Shown here: piece by piece, positions 17,079-26,455 of the stretch
Layout of the letters: each line of letters starts with the position of its first letter
Position numbering within the stretch: the stretch's first letter is position 1
Source: Comamonadaceae bacterium
GTDB lineage: Bacteria > Pseudomonadota > Gammaproteobacteria > Burkholderiales > Burkholderiaceae_C
Assembly (NCBI GenBank): GCA_027486755.1
Contig: JAIXOM010000007.1
Location: 18,706 to 82,705 of the forward strand
Direction of reading: 5' to 3'
Length of the DNA stretch: 64,000 nt
Program-made: the position numbers and the translations under genes
The notes under the pieces: generated by a model
Seen by the model: the letters and a program-made list of their open reading frames with translations, nothing else
What the model was told of the DNA's origin: nothing
Databases searched by the model: none

Positions 17079-17648
17079 ATGTTCGCTGCTGCCCACTTCC
17101 AGCCGAAGCTGCGTCCGCTGCTGCAAGTTGCGCGCTGGGCTGCAGCCGCCAGCCTGTTGGCATTGAGCCTGTCTGCGCTGGCCGACGAGTACGCCGACGT
17201 GCAGCGCCTGAGCAGCAGCGGCGCGCTGGTACAGGCCCTGGCCAAGGCTGACGCGCATTTAACAGCCAAGCCACGCGACCCACAGATGCGCTTCATGCGC
17301 GGAGTGATCCTCAGCGAAATGGGCCGCAAGGGCGAGGCCGAAGAAAGCTTCTTGAGCCTGACCCGCGACTACCCGGAACTGCCCGAGCCCTACAACAACC
17401 TGGCTGCCCTGCTGGCGGCGCGCCAGGAGCTGGACGCCGCCCACAGCGCGCTGGAAATGGCGGTGCGCAACGACCCGGCTTACGCTACCGCCCATGAGAA
17501 CCTGGGCGATGTGCAGGCCCAGCTGGCCGCCCGCTCCTACGCCCGCGCCTTAAAACTGGCGCCCAGCCGCCAGCACATCGCGCTCAAGCTGGAGACACTG
17601 CGCCGGCTGTTGCCCTCTACCGACAAGCCCCCGACTGACAAGCCCTGA
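17079..17648 (+). CDS. TPR-repeat protein, probably exported
   Basis: A 189-residue protein with a hydrophobic N-terminal segment (RWAAAASLLALSLSALADEYAD) that looks like a signal peptide with cleavage after ALA. Two to three tetratricopeptide repeats follow (for example MRGVILSEMGRKGEAEESFLSLTRDYPELPEPYNNLAALLAARQELD). Such proteins act as scaffolds. Beta-proteobacteria often have this gene between cysS and the cyclophilins. It lies six bases before the periplasmic cyclophilin gene, so it may assist envelope protein folding; this is inference from context. Confidence 0.85.
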   Translation: MFAAAHFQPKLRPLLQVARWAAAASLLALSLSALADEYADVQRLSSSGALVQALAKADAHLTAKPRDPQMRFMRGVILSEMGRKGEAEESFLSLTRDYPELPEPYNNLAALLAARQELDAAHSALEMAVRNDPAYATAHENLGDVQAQLAARSYARALKLAPSRQHIALKLETLRRLLPSTDKPPTDKP

Positions 17649-17654
17649 ACACCC

Positions 17655-18359
17655 ATGAAGCCCATGCCCGCCCTGCACCGCCCATTCCTGCAGCTCATCG
17701 CCCGACTGTTGCTGCTCGCCAACCTGGCCTGGCTGGGCAGCGCCAGCGCACAGGCCCCGACCACGCCGCAGGTGCGCTTTATCACCAACCAGGGCGAGTT
17801 CGTGGTCGAGCTCTATGCCGACAAAGCGCCGCGCACGGTCGAGAACTTTCTGCGCTACGTGCGCGACAAGCACTACGACGGCACGATTTTTCATCGGGTG
17901 ATCGACAGCTTCATGGTCCAGGGCGGCGGCTACGACCAGCGCTACCAGCAAAAGCCCACCCGCGCACCCATTGCCCACGAAGGCCGCGAGGCCCTGGCCC
18001 GCGGCGGCCCGCTCAACCTGACTGGCACCCTGGCGATGGCGCGCACCAGCGACCCTAACTCGGCCTCGGCGCAGTTCTTTATCAACGTCAAGGACAACGA
18101 CTTCCTCAACCCGACGCCCATTCCGCCGGGCGATCCGGTGCCGCGTTTCCAATACCAGGGCCGGGTGTACGAGAATGTGCCGCGCGCTAATTTGCTGGGT
18201 GCGCCTGAGCTCTTTGGTTACGTCACCTTCGGCAAGGTGGTCAGCGGCATGGAGACGGTCAACAAGATCAAAGCCCTGCCCACCGGTGCCGGCGGCCCCT
18301 TTCCCAGCGACGTTCCCCGCACCCCCGTCATCATTCTTTCAGCCAGCGAGATCCGTTAA
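17655..18359 (+). CDS. ppiA: Periplasmic peptidyl-prolyl cis-trans isomerase (cyclophilin)
   Basis: A 234-residue cyclophilin with an N-terminal signal peptide ([18 protein letters not shown]). The catalytic region is [22 protein letters not shown], and [32 protein letters not shown] follows. It catalyses proline isomerisation during folding in the periplasm. The neighbour downstream is its cytoplasmic relative, so the two form an export and cytosol pair. The C-terminal part is somewhat longer than in minimal PpiA. Confidence 0.93.
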   Translation: MKPMPALHRPFLQLIARLLLLANLAWLGSASAQAPTTPQVRFITNQGEFVVELYADKAPRTVENFLRYVRDKHYDGTIFHRVIDSFMVQGGGYDQRYQQKPTRAPIAHEGREALARGGPLNLTGTLAMARTSDPNSASAQFFINVKDNDFLNPTPIPPGDPVPRFQYQGRVYENVPRANLLGAPELFGYVTFGKVVSGMETVNKIKALPTGAGGPFPSDVPRTPVIILSASEIR

Positions 18360-18363
18360 AGCC

Positions 18364-18873
18364 ATGAGCAATCCAAAAATCAAACTGCACATCACCTCCT
18401 TCGGTGTCATCACCGTCGAGCTCGATCAAGACAAAGCCCCCAAGTCGGTGGCCAACTTCCTCAGCTACGCCAACAAGGGCCACTATGACGGCACCGTGTT
18501 TCACCGCGTCATCCCCGGCTTCATGGTTCAGGGCGGCGGTTTTGCCGAAGGCATGAAGCAAAAGCCCACCGACGCGACCATTGAAAACGAGGCCAATAAC
18601 GGCCTGAAGAACAACCGCTACACCCTGGCCATGGCGCGCACCAGCGCGCCGCACTCGGCCACTGCACAGTTCTTCATCAATGTGGCCGACAACGACTTCC
18701 TCAACCACAGCGCCCCCACCGCCTCCGGCTGGGGCTATGCCGTCTTCGGCAAGGTGGTCGAAGGCACCGAAGTGGTCGACAAGATCGCGGCCAGCCCCAC
18801 CGGCCGACGCGGCTTTCATGACGATGTGCCCGAGAAGGACGTGGTCATCGAAAAGGTTGAGCTGCTCGCCTGA
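18364..18873 (+). CDS. ppiB: Cytoplasmic peptidyl-prolyl cis-trans isomerase B
   Basis: A 169-residue cyclophilin without a signal peptide. I chose the ATG at 18364 ([20 protein letters not shown]). Active-site segments are [21 protein letters not shown] and [29 protein letters not shown]. The gene follows ppiA by four bases and precedes lpxH by eleven. Confidence 0.96.
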   Translation: MSNPKIKLHITSFGVITVELDQDKAPKSVANFLSYANKGHYDGTVFHRVIPGFMVQGGGFAEGMKQKPTDATIENEANNGLKNNRYTLAMARTSAPHSATAQFFINVADNDFLNHSAPTASGWGYAVFGKVVEGTEVVDKIAASPTGRRGFHDDVPEKDVVIEKVELLA

Positions 18874-18884
18874 AGCACACCAGC

Positions 18885-19679
18885 ATGACAGGCGGCCTGG
18901 CTCAACTGCAGCTGCCGGCAAGCTGGCGCACGCTGGACTTCATCTCCGACGTTCACCTGGACGCCGGCGCGCCGCAAACCCACGCCGCCTGGTCAGCTTA
19001 CATGGCCAGCACACCGGCCGACGCGCTGTTCATCCTGGGTGACCTTTTCGAGGTCTGGGTCGGTGACGACCTGCTGGAGCAGCCCCTGGAGAGTTTTGCG
19101 GCGCAGTGCGCGCTCAGCCTGTGCCAGGCTGGGCAGCGCCTCAAACTTTTTTTCATGCACGGCAACCGCGACTTTTTGGTCGGTCCGGCCCTGCTCGCGC
19201 GCTGCCACGCGACCTTGCTGGCCGATCCCTGCCTGTTGCGCGGCCAAGGGCACAGCTGGCTGCTCTCACACGGTGATGCGCTGTGCCTAGACGACGCACC
19301 TTATCTGGCCTTCAGGCAACAGGTGCGCAGCGCGGCTTGGCAAGAGGAATTTCTGGCCCGGCCTTTGCGTGAGCGGCAGCAGATGGCCCGGCAGATGCGC
19401 GAGCGCAGCCAGCAGCAACAGGCCCAGCGCTGGGCCGACGGCGGTGGCTATGCCGAAGTCGACGCGCAGGCGGCCCGCAGCAGCCTGCAGCAGGCGAACA
19501 GCAGCACGCTGATTCACGGCCACACCCACCGCCCGGCACGCCACGAACTGGGCCAGGGGCTGGCACGCGAGGTGCTCAGCGACTGGGATGCCGCGGCCGA
19601 GCCGCCGCGCGCGCAGGTCCTGCGGCTGAGCATCGAGGCGGGCCAGTCGGCTCAGCTCGAGCGCCTGAACCTGGCCTGA
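18885..19679 (+). CDS. lpxH: UDP-2,3-diacylglucosamine diphosphatase
   Basis: A 264-residue calcineurin-like phosphoesterase that makes lipid X in lipid A synthesis. The metal-binding motifs are in order: FISDVHLD, ILGDLFEVWVGDD, FMHGNRDFLVG, LLSHGDALCLDD and LIHGHTHRPARH. The synteny ppiB-lpxH is familiar from Burkholderiales. It acts at the inner face of the cytoplasmic membrane. Confidence 0.95.
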   Translation: MTGGLAQLQLPASWRTLDFISDVHLDAGAPQTHAAWSAYMASTPADALFILGDLFEVWVGDDLLEQPLESFAAQCALSLCQAGQRLKLFFMHGNRDFLVGPALLARCHATLLADPCLLRGQGHSWLLSHGDALCLDDAPYLAFRQQVRSAAWQEEFLARPLRERQQMARQMRERSQQQQAQRWADGGGYAEVDAQAARSSLQQANSSTLIHGHTHRPARHELGQGLAREVLSDWDAAAEPPRAQVLRLSIEAGQSAQLERLNLA

Positions 19680-19688
19680 GCCCCGCGC

Positions 19689-20453
19689 ATGAGTGCCTGG
19701 TGGGAGGGGGTTAAGGTCTGGCTGGGCGGTGCGCCCAAACCCATTCCTGAGCCGCTGTGGCAAAACACCCTGGCGCACTATCCCTTCCTGGCCGAGCACA
19801 GCGCGGCCGAGCTGCAGCGCCTGCGCGAGCTGAGCGCGCGGTTTTTGCGCAGCAAGCAATTTACCGGCGCCCACGGCCTTCAGATTACGGATGAAATCGC
19901 GCTGGCCATTGCAGCCCAGGCTTGTTTGCCCATCCTGCACCTGGGCCTGCATTGGTACGACGACTTTCGCGGCATCGTGGTCCATCCCGAGGCCATGCTG
20001 GCGCCACGCGAGATTCAGGACGAAGCCGGCGTGGTGCACCGCTACCAGGAAGAACTCAGCGGCGAGGCCATGCCCGGCGGGCCGGTCACCCTGAGCTGGC
20101 GCGATGTGCAGGGCACATCGGCCCTGGAGGGCTACAGCGTGGTGATTCATGAATTCGCCCACAAGCTCGACATGCGCGACGGCGTGGCCGACGGCTGCCC
20201 GCCCCTGCCCTCACGCGCCCTGACCCGCCGCTGGCCCACCGTGATGCAGGCCGCTTACGAGGACTTTACCGAAGCGCTGTCCATGGCCGAGCGCTTTGGC
20301 GGCCCCCAACCCTGGCTGGACCCGTATGCCGCCACTGCACCGGCAGAATTTTTTGCGGTGGCCTGCGAAGCCTACTTCGTCAACCGCAGCCGTTTGCGTG
20401 CCGACTTTGCGGCACTGACGGAGCTGTTCGATGCGTTTTTTGGGGGACAGTAA
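19689..20453 (+). CDS. mtfA: M90-family zinc-dependent peptidase (MtfA-like)
   Basis: A 254-residue zincin of the M90/MtfA family. The zinc motif is VVIHEFAHKLDMRDG (HExxH with H, E, H). The C-terminal part TAPAEFFAVACEAYFVNRSRL supplies the third, glutamate-region ligand. In E. coli MtfA interacts with the Mlc repressor; whether that applies here is unknown. It starts nine bases after lpxH and ends the operon, followed by repeat-rich intergenic DNA. Confidence 0.92.
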   Translation: MSAWWEGVKVWLGGAPKPIPEPLWQNTLAHYPFLAEHSAAELQRLRELSARFLRSKQFTGAHGLQITDEIALAIAAQACLPILHLGLHWYDDFRGIVVHPEAMLAPREIQDEAGVVHRYQEELSGEAMPGGPVTLSWRDVQGTSALEGYSVVIHEFAHKLDMRDGVADGCPPLPSRALTRRWPTVMQAAYEDFTEALSMAERFGGPQPWLDPYAATAPAEFFAVACEAYFVNRSRLRADFAALTELFDAFFGGQ

Positions 20454-20498
20454 AAAGCGGTTTGGGGGCTGCGCCCTCGCGGCGATGCAGGCTTCTTA

Positions 20499-20612
20499 CT
20501 CCCTCTCCCCCTGGGAGAGGGCTGGGGTGAGGGCATGGGCCTTCATGAATCGACAGACCGAAGACAGGCAGGCGCTGCCCTCACCCTAACCCTCTCCCAG
20601 AGGGAGAGGGGA
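20499..20612. repeat. Long imperfect inverted repeat in the mtfA-prpD gap
   Basis: The left arm at 20499-20534 (CCCTCTCCCCCTGGGAGAGG, then GCTGGGGTGAGGG) is matched by the reverse complement at 20577-20612 (GCCCTCACCCTAACCC, then TCTCCCAGAGGGAGAGGGG). Each arm also contains its own smaller dyad. About 40 bases of unique sequence lie between. This resembles widespread intergenic palindromic units. The two genes converge here, so it may also end transcription from both sides. The 323-base gap otherwise holds only the REP-like pair. Confidence 0.7.
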
Positions 20613-20698
20613 TAAAACCTTGTGCGCTTTCGGCTCTGTGAAAGAACCGATGGCGTGGGCGCGCCGCCCAGGCGATAGGCCGTTAGATCAAAGTCCCC

Positions 20699-20777
20699 AT
20701 CGCGCCGGGGGCGGCGCTACCACACAGTCCCAGCGAACCTGGCTGGAGGGGTGTGGGAGCTGCGCCCTCGCAGCGAT
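20699..20777. repeat. REP-like element pair, inverted
   Basis: Bases 20699-20724 read as a REP-like unit on the minus strand (TGTGGTAGCGCCGCC, then GGCGCGAT). Bases 20752-20777 read as a unit on the plus strand (TGTGGGAGCTGCGCC, then CGCAGCGAT). They belong to the same family as those between lysC and tilS. A more degenerate relative (GGGGGCTGCGCCCTCGCGGCGAT) is at 20464-20486. Confidence 0.6.
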
Positions 20778-22156
20778 CAGGTAACAACTAACAAAGCCTG
20801 CGTCAAAGCTTCGCTGAAATCTTGCAATCTCCCACCGCGCGCCAGCGCCAGCGTGCTGTGCACCAGGCGGTCACCGGCCTGGGCTGAAACACCTGCGGCC
20901 TGCATGAGGCTTAGCGCCTTGGCCTCAAGCTCGGTCTGCGACATTGGGTTTTCGGGATCGCCTTTGGCGGTCTGCACCTCGATGACCCGCTCGGCGCCGC
21001 TGTGCATGCGCGCCACCAGACGGGCGCTATAGCGCTCAGGGTAGGCGCGGGTACAGGCCGGATCTTCCAGCACCTGCACCTTCTGGCGCAGCTGCGCCAG
21101 GGCAAGATCGGACAGTGCCTCAGGTTCGCTGTCTTGCAAAGTCATATCGCCCCTGAGGCTGGCCACAGCCACCGCATGCTGCAGGCTAAAGCGTGCCTGG
21201 TGCGCGCTCTGCGGCACGGGGCAGTCGGCAAAGGCAAGGGCATCGGCATAGGTGTGCAGACTCAGGGACTGCAGTTGCTGCAGATCGAGCCCGTCGGCGC
21301 GCAAGGCCAGCGCGGCCTCGATGGCCGGGTGCACGTGGCGGCAGGCCGACCAGGGCTTGAAGCTCACTTCATGGATTTTCCAGGGGCCCTCGGCGCCAGC
21401 CAGGATGGCAGCAACATCCGGCTGAGGGCAGGTCGCCGCAAAGAATCCGTGGCTGCCTTCCAGGATCTGCCGCGCGCCGGCAAAGCCTGTGGCAGCCAGA
21501 TCGGCGGCGAGCAGGCCCGATTGCGCAGCGCGGCCGCTGGCCAGTTGCTTCGAAAACGTCGGCTCCTGCCGGCACTGCCAGAGCCCAGCGGCCATCATGC
21601 CGGCCTGGCCCAGCGCGTCCAGGCTTTGCTCGGTGTCCAGCCCCAGCAGATGGGAACAGGCCGCGGCCGCGCCGAACACGCCACAGGTGGCTGTGCTGTA
21701 AAAGTAGCGGTAGTGGCTGGGCCCGGCGGCCATGCCTATGCGTATGGCCACCTCATAGCCGCGCAGCAGCGCGTCCAGCAGTGCCTGCCCACTGGCGCCC
21801 TCTCGCTCGGCCAGGGCGAGCGCGGCGGGCACCACCGTGTCGCCCGGATGCACGATGGAGCGGCGGTGCAGGTCATCGAGCTCCAGCAGATTGCCCAGAC
21901 CGCCATTGACCAAGGCCGCCACCGAGGCCTCGCGTCGGCCCACGCCCCAGGTGCTGCAAGGCCCGGCAGCGCCAGGCTGGGCCCAACGGGCCAGGGCCTG
22001 CGCCGCCGGGGCGCTGCGGCCCACAAAGGCGCAGCCCAGCCAGTCAAGCAGGTGCAGAGCGGCGCGCGCTCGGTCGGCCGGGGTGATCGGGCGCTCGAGC
22101 AGGCGCAGCAACGCGCGGGTCAGCGATGGGCTGGCCGGGTACGAGCCGTCGTTCAT
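20777..22156 (-). CDS. MmgE/PrpD family protein
   Basis: A 459-residue member of the MmgE/PrpD family, which includes 2-methylcitrate dehydratase and cis-aconitate decarboxylase. Family segments include DWLGCAFVGRSAPAAQALARW, LLELDDLHRRSIVHPGDTVVPAALALAE, the FYSTATCGVFGAAAACSHLLGL region, and KPWSACRHVHPAIEAAL. No prpB or prpC lies nearby, so a specific role in propionate degradation is not supported. It may act on another tricarboxylic or itaconate-like acid. It ends inside the REP-like pair. Confidence 0.9.
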   Translation of the reverse strand: MNDGSYPASPSLTRALLRLLERPITPADRARAALHLLDWLGCAFVGRSAPAAQALARWAQPGAAGPCSTWGVGRREASVAALVNGGLGNLLELDDLHRRSIVHPGDTVVPAALALAEREGASGQALLDALLRGYEVAIRIGMAAGPSHYRYFYSTATCGVFGAAAACSHLLGLDTEQSLDALGQAGMMAAGLWQCRQEPTFSKQLASGRAAQSGLLAADLAATGFAGARQILEGSHGFFAATCPQPDVAAILAGAEGPWKIHEVSFKPWSACRHVHPAIEAALALRADGLDLQQLQSLSLHTYADALAFADCPVPQSAHQARFSLQHAVAVASLRGDMTLQDSEPEALSDLALAQLRQKVQVLEDPACTRAYPERYSARLVARMHSGAERVIEVQTAKGDPENPMSQTELEAKALSLMQAAGVSAQAGDRLVHSTLALARGGRLQDFSEALTQALLVVT

Positions 22157-22184
22157 GCAGACAGGCGATGCGGCCGGCGCCTGC

Positions 22185-25016
22185 TCAGGGCTTGAGCAGG
22201 GCCTTGAGCACGTTTTGCAGGCGGCGGGCTTGAGCGCCCTCGTGCTCGGCGCTCAGCACCTGGGCCACATCGTCGCCCCAGGTCTGGCTCGGGTCGGGTG
22301 CGTTGCGGCGGGTGAGCATTTGCAGCTGCATCATTCGCCGCGCCGCCAGATGTTCGGCCGGGGTCGGCAGCTCTGCCGCAATCTCCAGGCGCAGCAGGGC
22401 CTGCTCGGCCGGCTGGCTATCGGCTGCAGCAGGGCCGGATAAAGCCTGGCTCCAGCGGCTGCGGGCCGCGGTGGCCACACCCTTGCCCAGCGCCTGGGCG
22501 GCGGGCAACTGGGCCGGATCGCGCTGCTGCCAGGCGTCCATCAACTGCGTGAGCACCTCGCCATGAGCCTGAGCCGCCAGCTTGCGCAAGGCCTGCTGGG
22601 CATGATCGAGCGCATCGCGCTGGGCGCGAAAGGCCGCATCGCCCAGACGCGGACCACGGTCTTCCGGCCGGGGCCTATCGCCCCAACGGTCGGCGCCACG
22701 CTCACCCATGCCTGGTGCACCCCGTCCACCCGGGCCACCCTGTCCATCGCGGCCTCCTCGGGCATCGCGGGTATCGCGGGTATCACCGGGACGGCCGCGC
22801 TCACCGGGCCGGCCGCCGGGGCGCTGCCCCCTGGCGACAGCCGCGGGCTCGGGCCTGCGGGCTCCGGGCCGGTCGTCGCCACGCATGGCGATCACCGGCT
22901 TGGGCGCGGCTTTGACCGGCGCAGGCGCTGGTGCGGCCTCGGCAGCCGCGGGTTCTGCTGTCGCCTCGCCGGACGGCGCCGCGTCGCCATCCTGGGCGCC
23001 TTGCTGCGCAGCTTCAGGCGCAGCGGTGGCACCCGCAGCAGCGACAGCGGCGGCCTGCTCAGCGGCCACGCCCTCAGAGGCCGGCGCCTGCGCGGGCAGC
23101 TGGTCGGATGCGGCAGCAACCGGCAGCGCATCGGCCTGGGCTGCGGCCACCTGCTGGCCGCGCACCGCCGCCTCCAGGGCCTTGGCGGCGGCGTGAATTT
23201 TTTGGGCGTCGCCACTGGCATTGGCCTGCTCGAGCTCGCGCGCGGCGGCAATCACCCGCCTGTCGTGCTCGCCCAGAGCAGCCACCGCCTGCTCACGCTC
23301 AGCGCTCTTGCGGGCAAAGGCGTCGTCGATCGGTTTGCGGAAAGCATCCCACAGTTTTTGTTCCTGCCGCCTGTCGATGGGTACCTGCTGGGCCTCCTGC
23401 TGCCAACGCTGCTGCAGGGCACGAACAGCGTCGATGCGCAGGGGCGACTGCGCGCCCAAAGCCTGCGCCTCATCGATCAAGGCACGGCGGCGGGCCAGAC
23501 TCTCATGGCGGGCCGCCTGCAGCGGGCCCTGTGCGGTGTCGACCAAGACCTTCCACTGGGCCTGCATCTGCGCATAGGCTTTCTCGCTCAGGTGGCCGGC
23601 ATCGCGCCAGCGCTGCTCCAGCGATTGAATGGCGCGCAGGTGCAGCTTCCAGTCCTGATTGCCCTGATGGGCCTCGGTCCAGGCACGCAACTCGTCCATC
23701 AAGGCGCGGCGCTGGGCCAAGATAGCTTCTTGCTGTTCGCGGGTTTTCTCCAGCCAGGCTTCGACCACTTTGTAGGCTTGGTTGCAAGCCTCGTCGAATT
23801 TCTTCCACAGTCCATGGTTGGGCACACCGCCTTGGTCGCCCGTCTTCCATTGCTCGCGCAGCTGACGCAGGGCCTCCTGCTGCTTGCGTCCGCCCAGGGG
23901 CTGCTCGACCAGGGCCTGCGCCTTGGCCAGCAGTTCCTCGCGGATCTGATCGGCGCGCCAACGCTGCCAGCCTTCGAGCTCGCCGGCCGACGTGAGCGTG
24001 GCATGGGCATCAGCCTCCAGGGCTGAATCAATATGGCGGACATGGTCCTTGAGCGCCTGGCGCAACTCGGCGGCCGCCTTCGGTGCTGCCTTGCCGTGGC
24101 CCTGGGCCAGTTCGGCCTTGAGCGCCTCCAGCGCCTGACTCACCGCAGCGCTAGCGGCCGCGCGTTGCTGCGCCAGTACCGCCGGATCCACCTTGGGCTT
24201 GGCCGGCCGCTCAGGCTTGGCCCCACTGGCGAGCTCGCGCAAGGCGCGCAGCTCGTCGGCCCAGACCGGCACCGCCGGCAAGGGTGCTTGCGCATCATCG
24301 GCGGCGGCCACCGCCTGAGCCAGGGCGGCCTCAAACGCATCCCAGACCGCCAACAGCTGCTGGCGGGCCAGTTCAATTTGCTGGGGAAAGCGCGCATCAA
24401 CGCTGGGCCACACCGGATCGGCAATCAGGCCGTCAGCCTGACCACGCCAGTGCGCCACATCCTCACGCAAGCTCGGCCACAGGGCCTGGGCGTCGCGCCA
24501 GGGCTTGGTCGAGAGCACCTCCGTACGCTGCACGATGAGTACAGCCGCCTCGCGCTGCACCTGAACCCGGTGCTGCAGGTCCTCGATGGACTTGACCCGC
24601 TCGCTGAGCAAGACCTTCAGGCCAGCCAGTGGCTCGCGCGACAGCGGCGCACCGGCCTTGGCCGCATCACGCTGCCAGGCCAGGGCATCGGCCAGATTGA
24701 GCCGGGCTGCATCAAGCAAGGCCTGGCCACGGGCTGCCCAATCGGCGGCCAGGGTCTCCTGACCGCGCGCCCGGCGCAACTCGTCCAGTTTTTCACGCAG
24801 CGGCCGGGCCGCGCCCTTGTCGCGCTGCGACAGCTCCCTGAACACCTCGGCCAGCTGCTCAGGCGTGGGCTCGCCAGCCAGCCAGTTGCGGATGCGCGAG
24901 GCCCGCTCACCGGCCGTGGGGGCGGTAAAGGCCCCGCCGGTCAGGGCGTCCAGCGCCTTCAAATCGACCGCCTTGGCGCGGGGTTGAGATTCCGGGGAGG
25001 GGTCTGAATGAACCAT
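22185..25016 (-). CDS. DUF349 domain-containing protein
   Basis: A large 943-residue protein made mainly of repeated helical DUF349 units (for example LWPSLREDVAHWRGQADGLI, then FDEACNQAYKVVEAWLEKTREQQEAILAQRRALMDEL, then LWDAFRKPIDDAFARKSAEREQ). Heptad-like patterns suggest long coiled coils. Residues about 640-780 form a low-complexity Ala/Pro/Gly/Arg-rich linker. No signal peptide is visible, so it is probably cytoplasmic. The molecular function is not known to me. It starts 28 bases upstream of the PrpD-family gene. Confidence 0.85.
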   Translation of the reverse strand: MVHSDPSPESQPRAKAVDLKALDALTGGAFTAPTAGERASRIRNWLAGEPTPEQLAEVFRELSQRDKGAARPLREKLDELRRARGQETLAADWAARGQALLDAARLNLADALAWQRDAAKAGAPLSREPLAGLKVLLSERVKSIEDLQHRVQVQREAAVLIVQRTEVLSTKPWRDAQALWPSLREDVAHWRGQADGLIADPVWPSVDARFPQQIELARQQLLAVWDAFEAALAQAVAAADDAQAPLPAVPVWADELRALRELASGAKPERPAKPKVDPAVLAQQRAAASAAVSQALEALKAELAQGHGKAAPKAAAELRQALKDHVRHIDSALEADAHATLTSAGELEGWQRWRADQIREELLAKAQALVEQPLGGRKQQEALRQLREQWKTGDQGGVPNHGLWKKFDEACNQAYKVVEAWLEKTREQQEAILAQRRALMDELRAWTEAHQGNQDWKLHLRAIQSLEQRWRDAGHLSEKAYAQMQAQWKVLVDTAQGPLQAARHESLARRRALIDEAQALGAQSPLRIDAVRALQQRWQQEAQQVPIDRRQEQKLWDAFRKPIDDAFARKSAEREQAVAALGEHDRRVIAAARELEQANASGDAQKIHAAAKALEAAVRGQQVAAAQADALPVAAASDQLPAQAPASEGVAAEQAAAVAAAGATAAPEAAQQGAQDGDAAPSGEATAEPAAAEAAPAPAPVKAAPKPVIAMRGDDRPGARRPEPAAVARGQRPGGRPGERGRPGDTRDTRDARGGRDGQGGPGGRGAPGMGERGADRWGDRPRPEDRGPRLGDAAFRAQRDALDHAQQALRKLAAQAHGEVLTQLMDAWQQRDPAQLPAAQALGKGVATAARSRWSQALSGPAAADSQPAEQALLRLEIAAELPTPAEHLAARRMMQLQMLTRRNAPDPSQTWGDDVAQVLSAEHEGAQARRLQNVLKALLKP

Positions 25017-25420
25017 GGGTCAGGCACAAAGGGGAAATAAGTGGGTCGCAGCGCCGCAAGCCAGCGGCAGACCGGCGACCGCAAGGAGAGTAGGAGAAAG
25101 CCGGCTATTTTCACCGCAATTGCCCGCTGCTCCCAAATAGCCTCTGCGAAGTGGGCCTGATCGGGCCGCTGCTTACGCTGGAGGAGCCCGCCGCGACCCG
25201 TCAGAGGCGCTCGAGTATTTCATATTAAGAAAAATCTCTGCGAATTCTGGAGCGTTGACCGCGTGTTTGGATTGCTCCTAAAATCCGGTTCCGCAAAAAA
25301 TCAGGGTCAACCCTAGGTCAGCAGGACCGGCACCAGGAGGCCGGCCAGGCCCAAAGCCCCAGCCTGACCTGGCCACCCGGCGCCTCCAGTCGGACGGCGC
25401 AAGAACAAAAAAGGAAAGCC
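25017..25420. promoter_or_regulatory. 404-base intergenic region with a candidate sigma-70 promoter for the transglycosylase gene
   Basis: No gene is visible here. A good promoter match reads TTGACC at 25255-25260, an 18-base spacer, and TAAAAT at 25279-25284, pointing to the transglycosylase gene. A purine-rich ribosome binding site (AAGGAAAG) sits just before its ATG. The rest is a GC-rich leader of about 130 bases without a recognisable regulatory RNA. Confidence 0.5.
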
Positions 25421-26260
25421 ATGACAGCGCCTACCAGCGCCCCGGTCCGCACGAGACTGCAGCGCATCCGCCTGAGTCTGGCCCATACAGGCCAGGACAT
25501 CGCCCAGGGATTTTTCGACGTCACCCACAACAGTTTCGCCATGCTGGGACTGGCTGTGGCCTTCGTGGTCATCACCCTGACCGCCCGCACCGACCTGCGC
25601 GAGGCGGCCGAAGCGCAACTGATGACCCTGCTGGTCGAGCGCCAGGAGGCCAATCTGAGCCTGGGTGAGCCGGCTGCCGCCGGCCGGGCCACCGCCCTGA
25701 ACCCGAGCGATCTGCCCAAACCGCAGGCGGACCTGGCCCATTGGCTCAGCCGCAAATACGGCGTAGCGCCCGAACCGGTGGCCGCTCTGGTGGCCGCTGC
25801 CCATGACATCGGCAGCAAGGTCGAGCTTGATCCGACCTTGATCCTGGCCATCATGGCGGTGGAGTCGGGCTTCAACCCCTTCGCCCAAAGCCCGGTGGGT
25901 GCGCAAGGCCTGATGCAGGTCATGACCAGCGTGCATCACCAAAAATATTCACCGTTTGGCGGCAAGCTCGCGGCGTTTGACCCAGTGACCAATTTGCGGG
26001 TGGGCGTGCGGGTGCTGCTGGCCTGCATTGAGCGAGCGGGTTCGGTCGAGGGCGGTCTGAAGTTCTATGTCGGCGCAGCCAACCTGGAGGACGACAGCGG
26101 CTACGCCAACAAGGTGCTGGCCGAAAGAGAGCGGCTCAAGCTGGTGGCCGAGGGCAAGACCGTGCCCACCAGCGGCCAGACCGCCTCGGCAGTGCCGGTG
26201 CTGCAGCCAGCCAGCGCACAAATACCAGACGCGCCGGTCAAAAGCGGGCAGCGGTCCTGA
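25421..26260 (+). CDS. Membrane-anchored lytic transglycosylase (SLT domain)
   Basis: A 279-residue protein with an N-terminal transmembrane segment (SFAMLGLAVAFVVITLTA) and a C-terminal soluble transglycosylase domain. The catalytic Glu is in ILAIMAVESGFNPFAQSPVGAQGLMQVM. It cleaves peptidoglycan glycan strands by forming 1,6-anhydro products and would act in the periplasm. The later GLKFYVGAANLEDDSGYANKVLAERERL fits the SLT fold. The Pro/Ala/Ser-rich tail has no recognised domain. Confidence 0.9.
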   Translation: MTAPTSAPVRTRLQRIRLSLAHTGQDIAQGFFDVTHNSFAMLGLAVAFVVITLTARTDLREAAEAQLMTLLVERQEANLSLGEPAAAGRATALNPSDLPKPQADLAHWLSRKYGVAPEPVAALVAAAHDIGSKVELDPTLILAIMAVESGFNPFAQSPVGAQGLMQVMTSVHHQKYSPFGGKLAAFDPVTNLRVGVRVLLACIERAGSVEGGLKFYVGAANLEDDSGYANKVLAERERLKLVAEGKTVPTSGQTASAVPVLQPASAQIPDAPVKSGQRS

Positions 26261-26310
26261 AGCCAAGCAGCCAGACTCCTCAGGCGCCGCCGGCCTGGGC
26301 TACACTGCGC

Positions 26311-26437
26311 CCCGTGCGCAACTGGCGATAGGCTGGCAGGTCTGCGAAGACTGTGTGGCTGACGTGGGACACCACTGGGGAGCGCACGGTCGGCGCCGAG
26401 GGCACCGGCCATCGAGCCGTTCGCCTGGGCAGCCCTT
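26311..26437 (+). promoter_or_regulatory. ZTP (pfl) riboswitch upstream of glyA
   Basis: The leader of glyA has the conserved parts of a ZTP riboswitch in order: an ACTGGCG-type purine-rich element near 26320 (GCAACTGGCGATAGG), the CACCACTGGGGAGCGC block near 26370-26385, and the downstream CCGTTCGCCTGGGCAGC block at about 26417-26433. ZTP or ZMP accumulates when folate is limiting, and the switch then turns on one-carbon genes such as glyA. The glyA start follows 19 bases after the last block. Confidence 0.88.
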
Positions 26438-26455
26438 GCCAACTCCGCAGGGACC

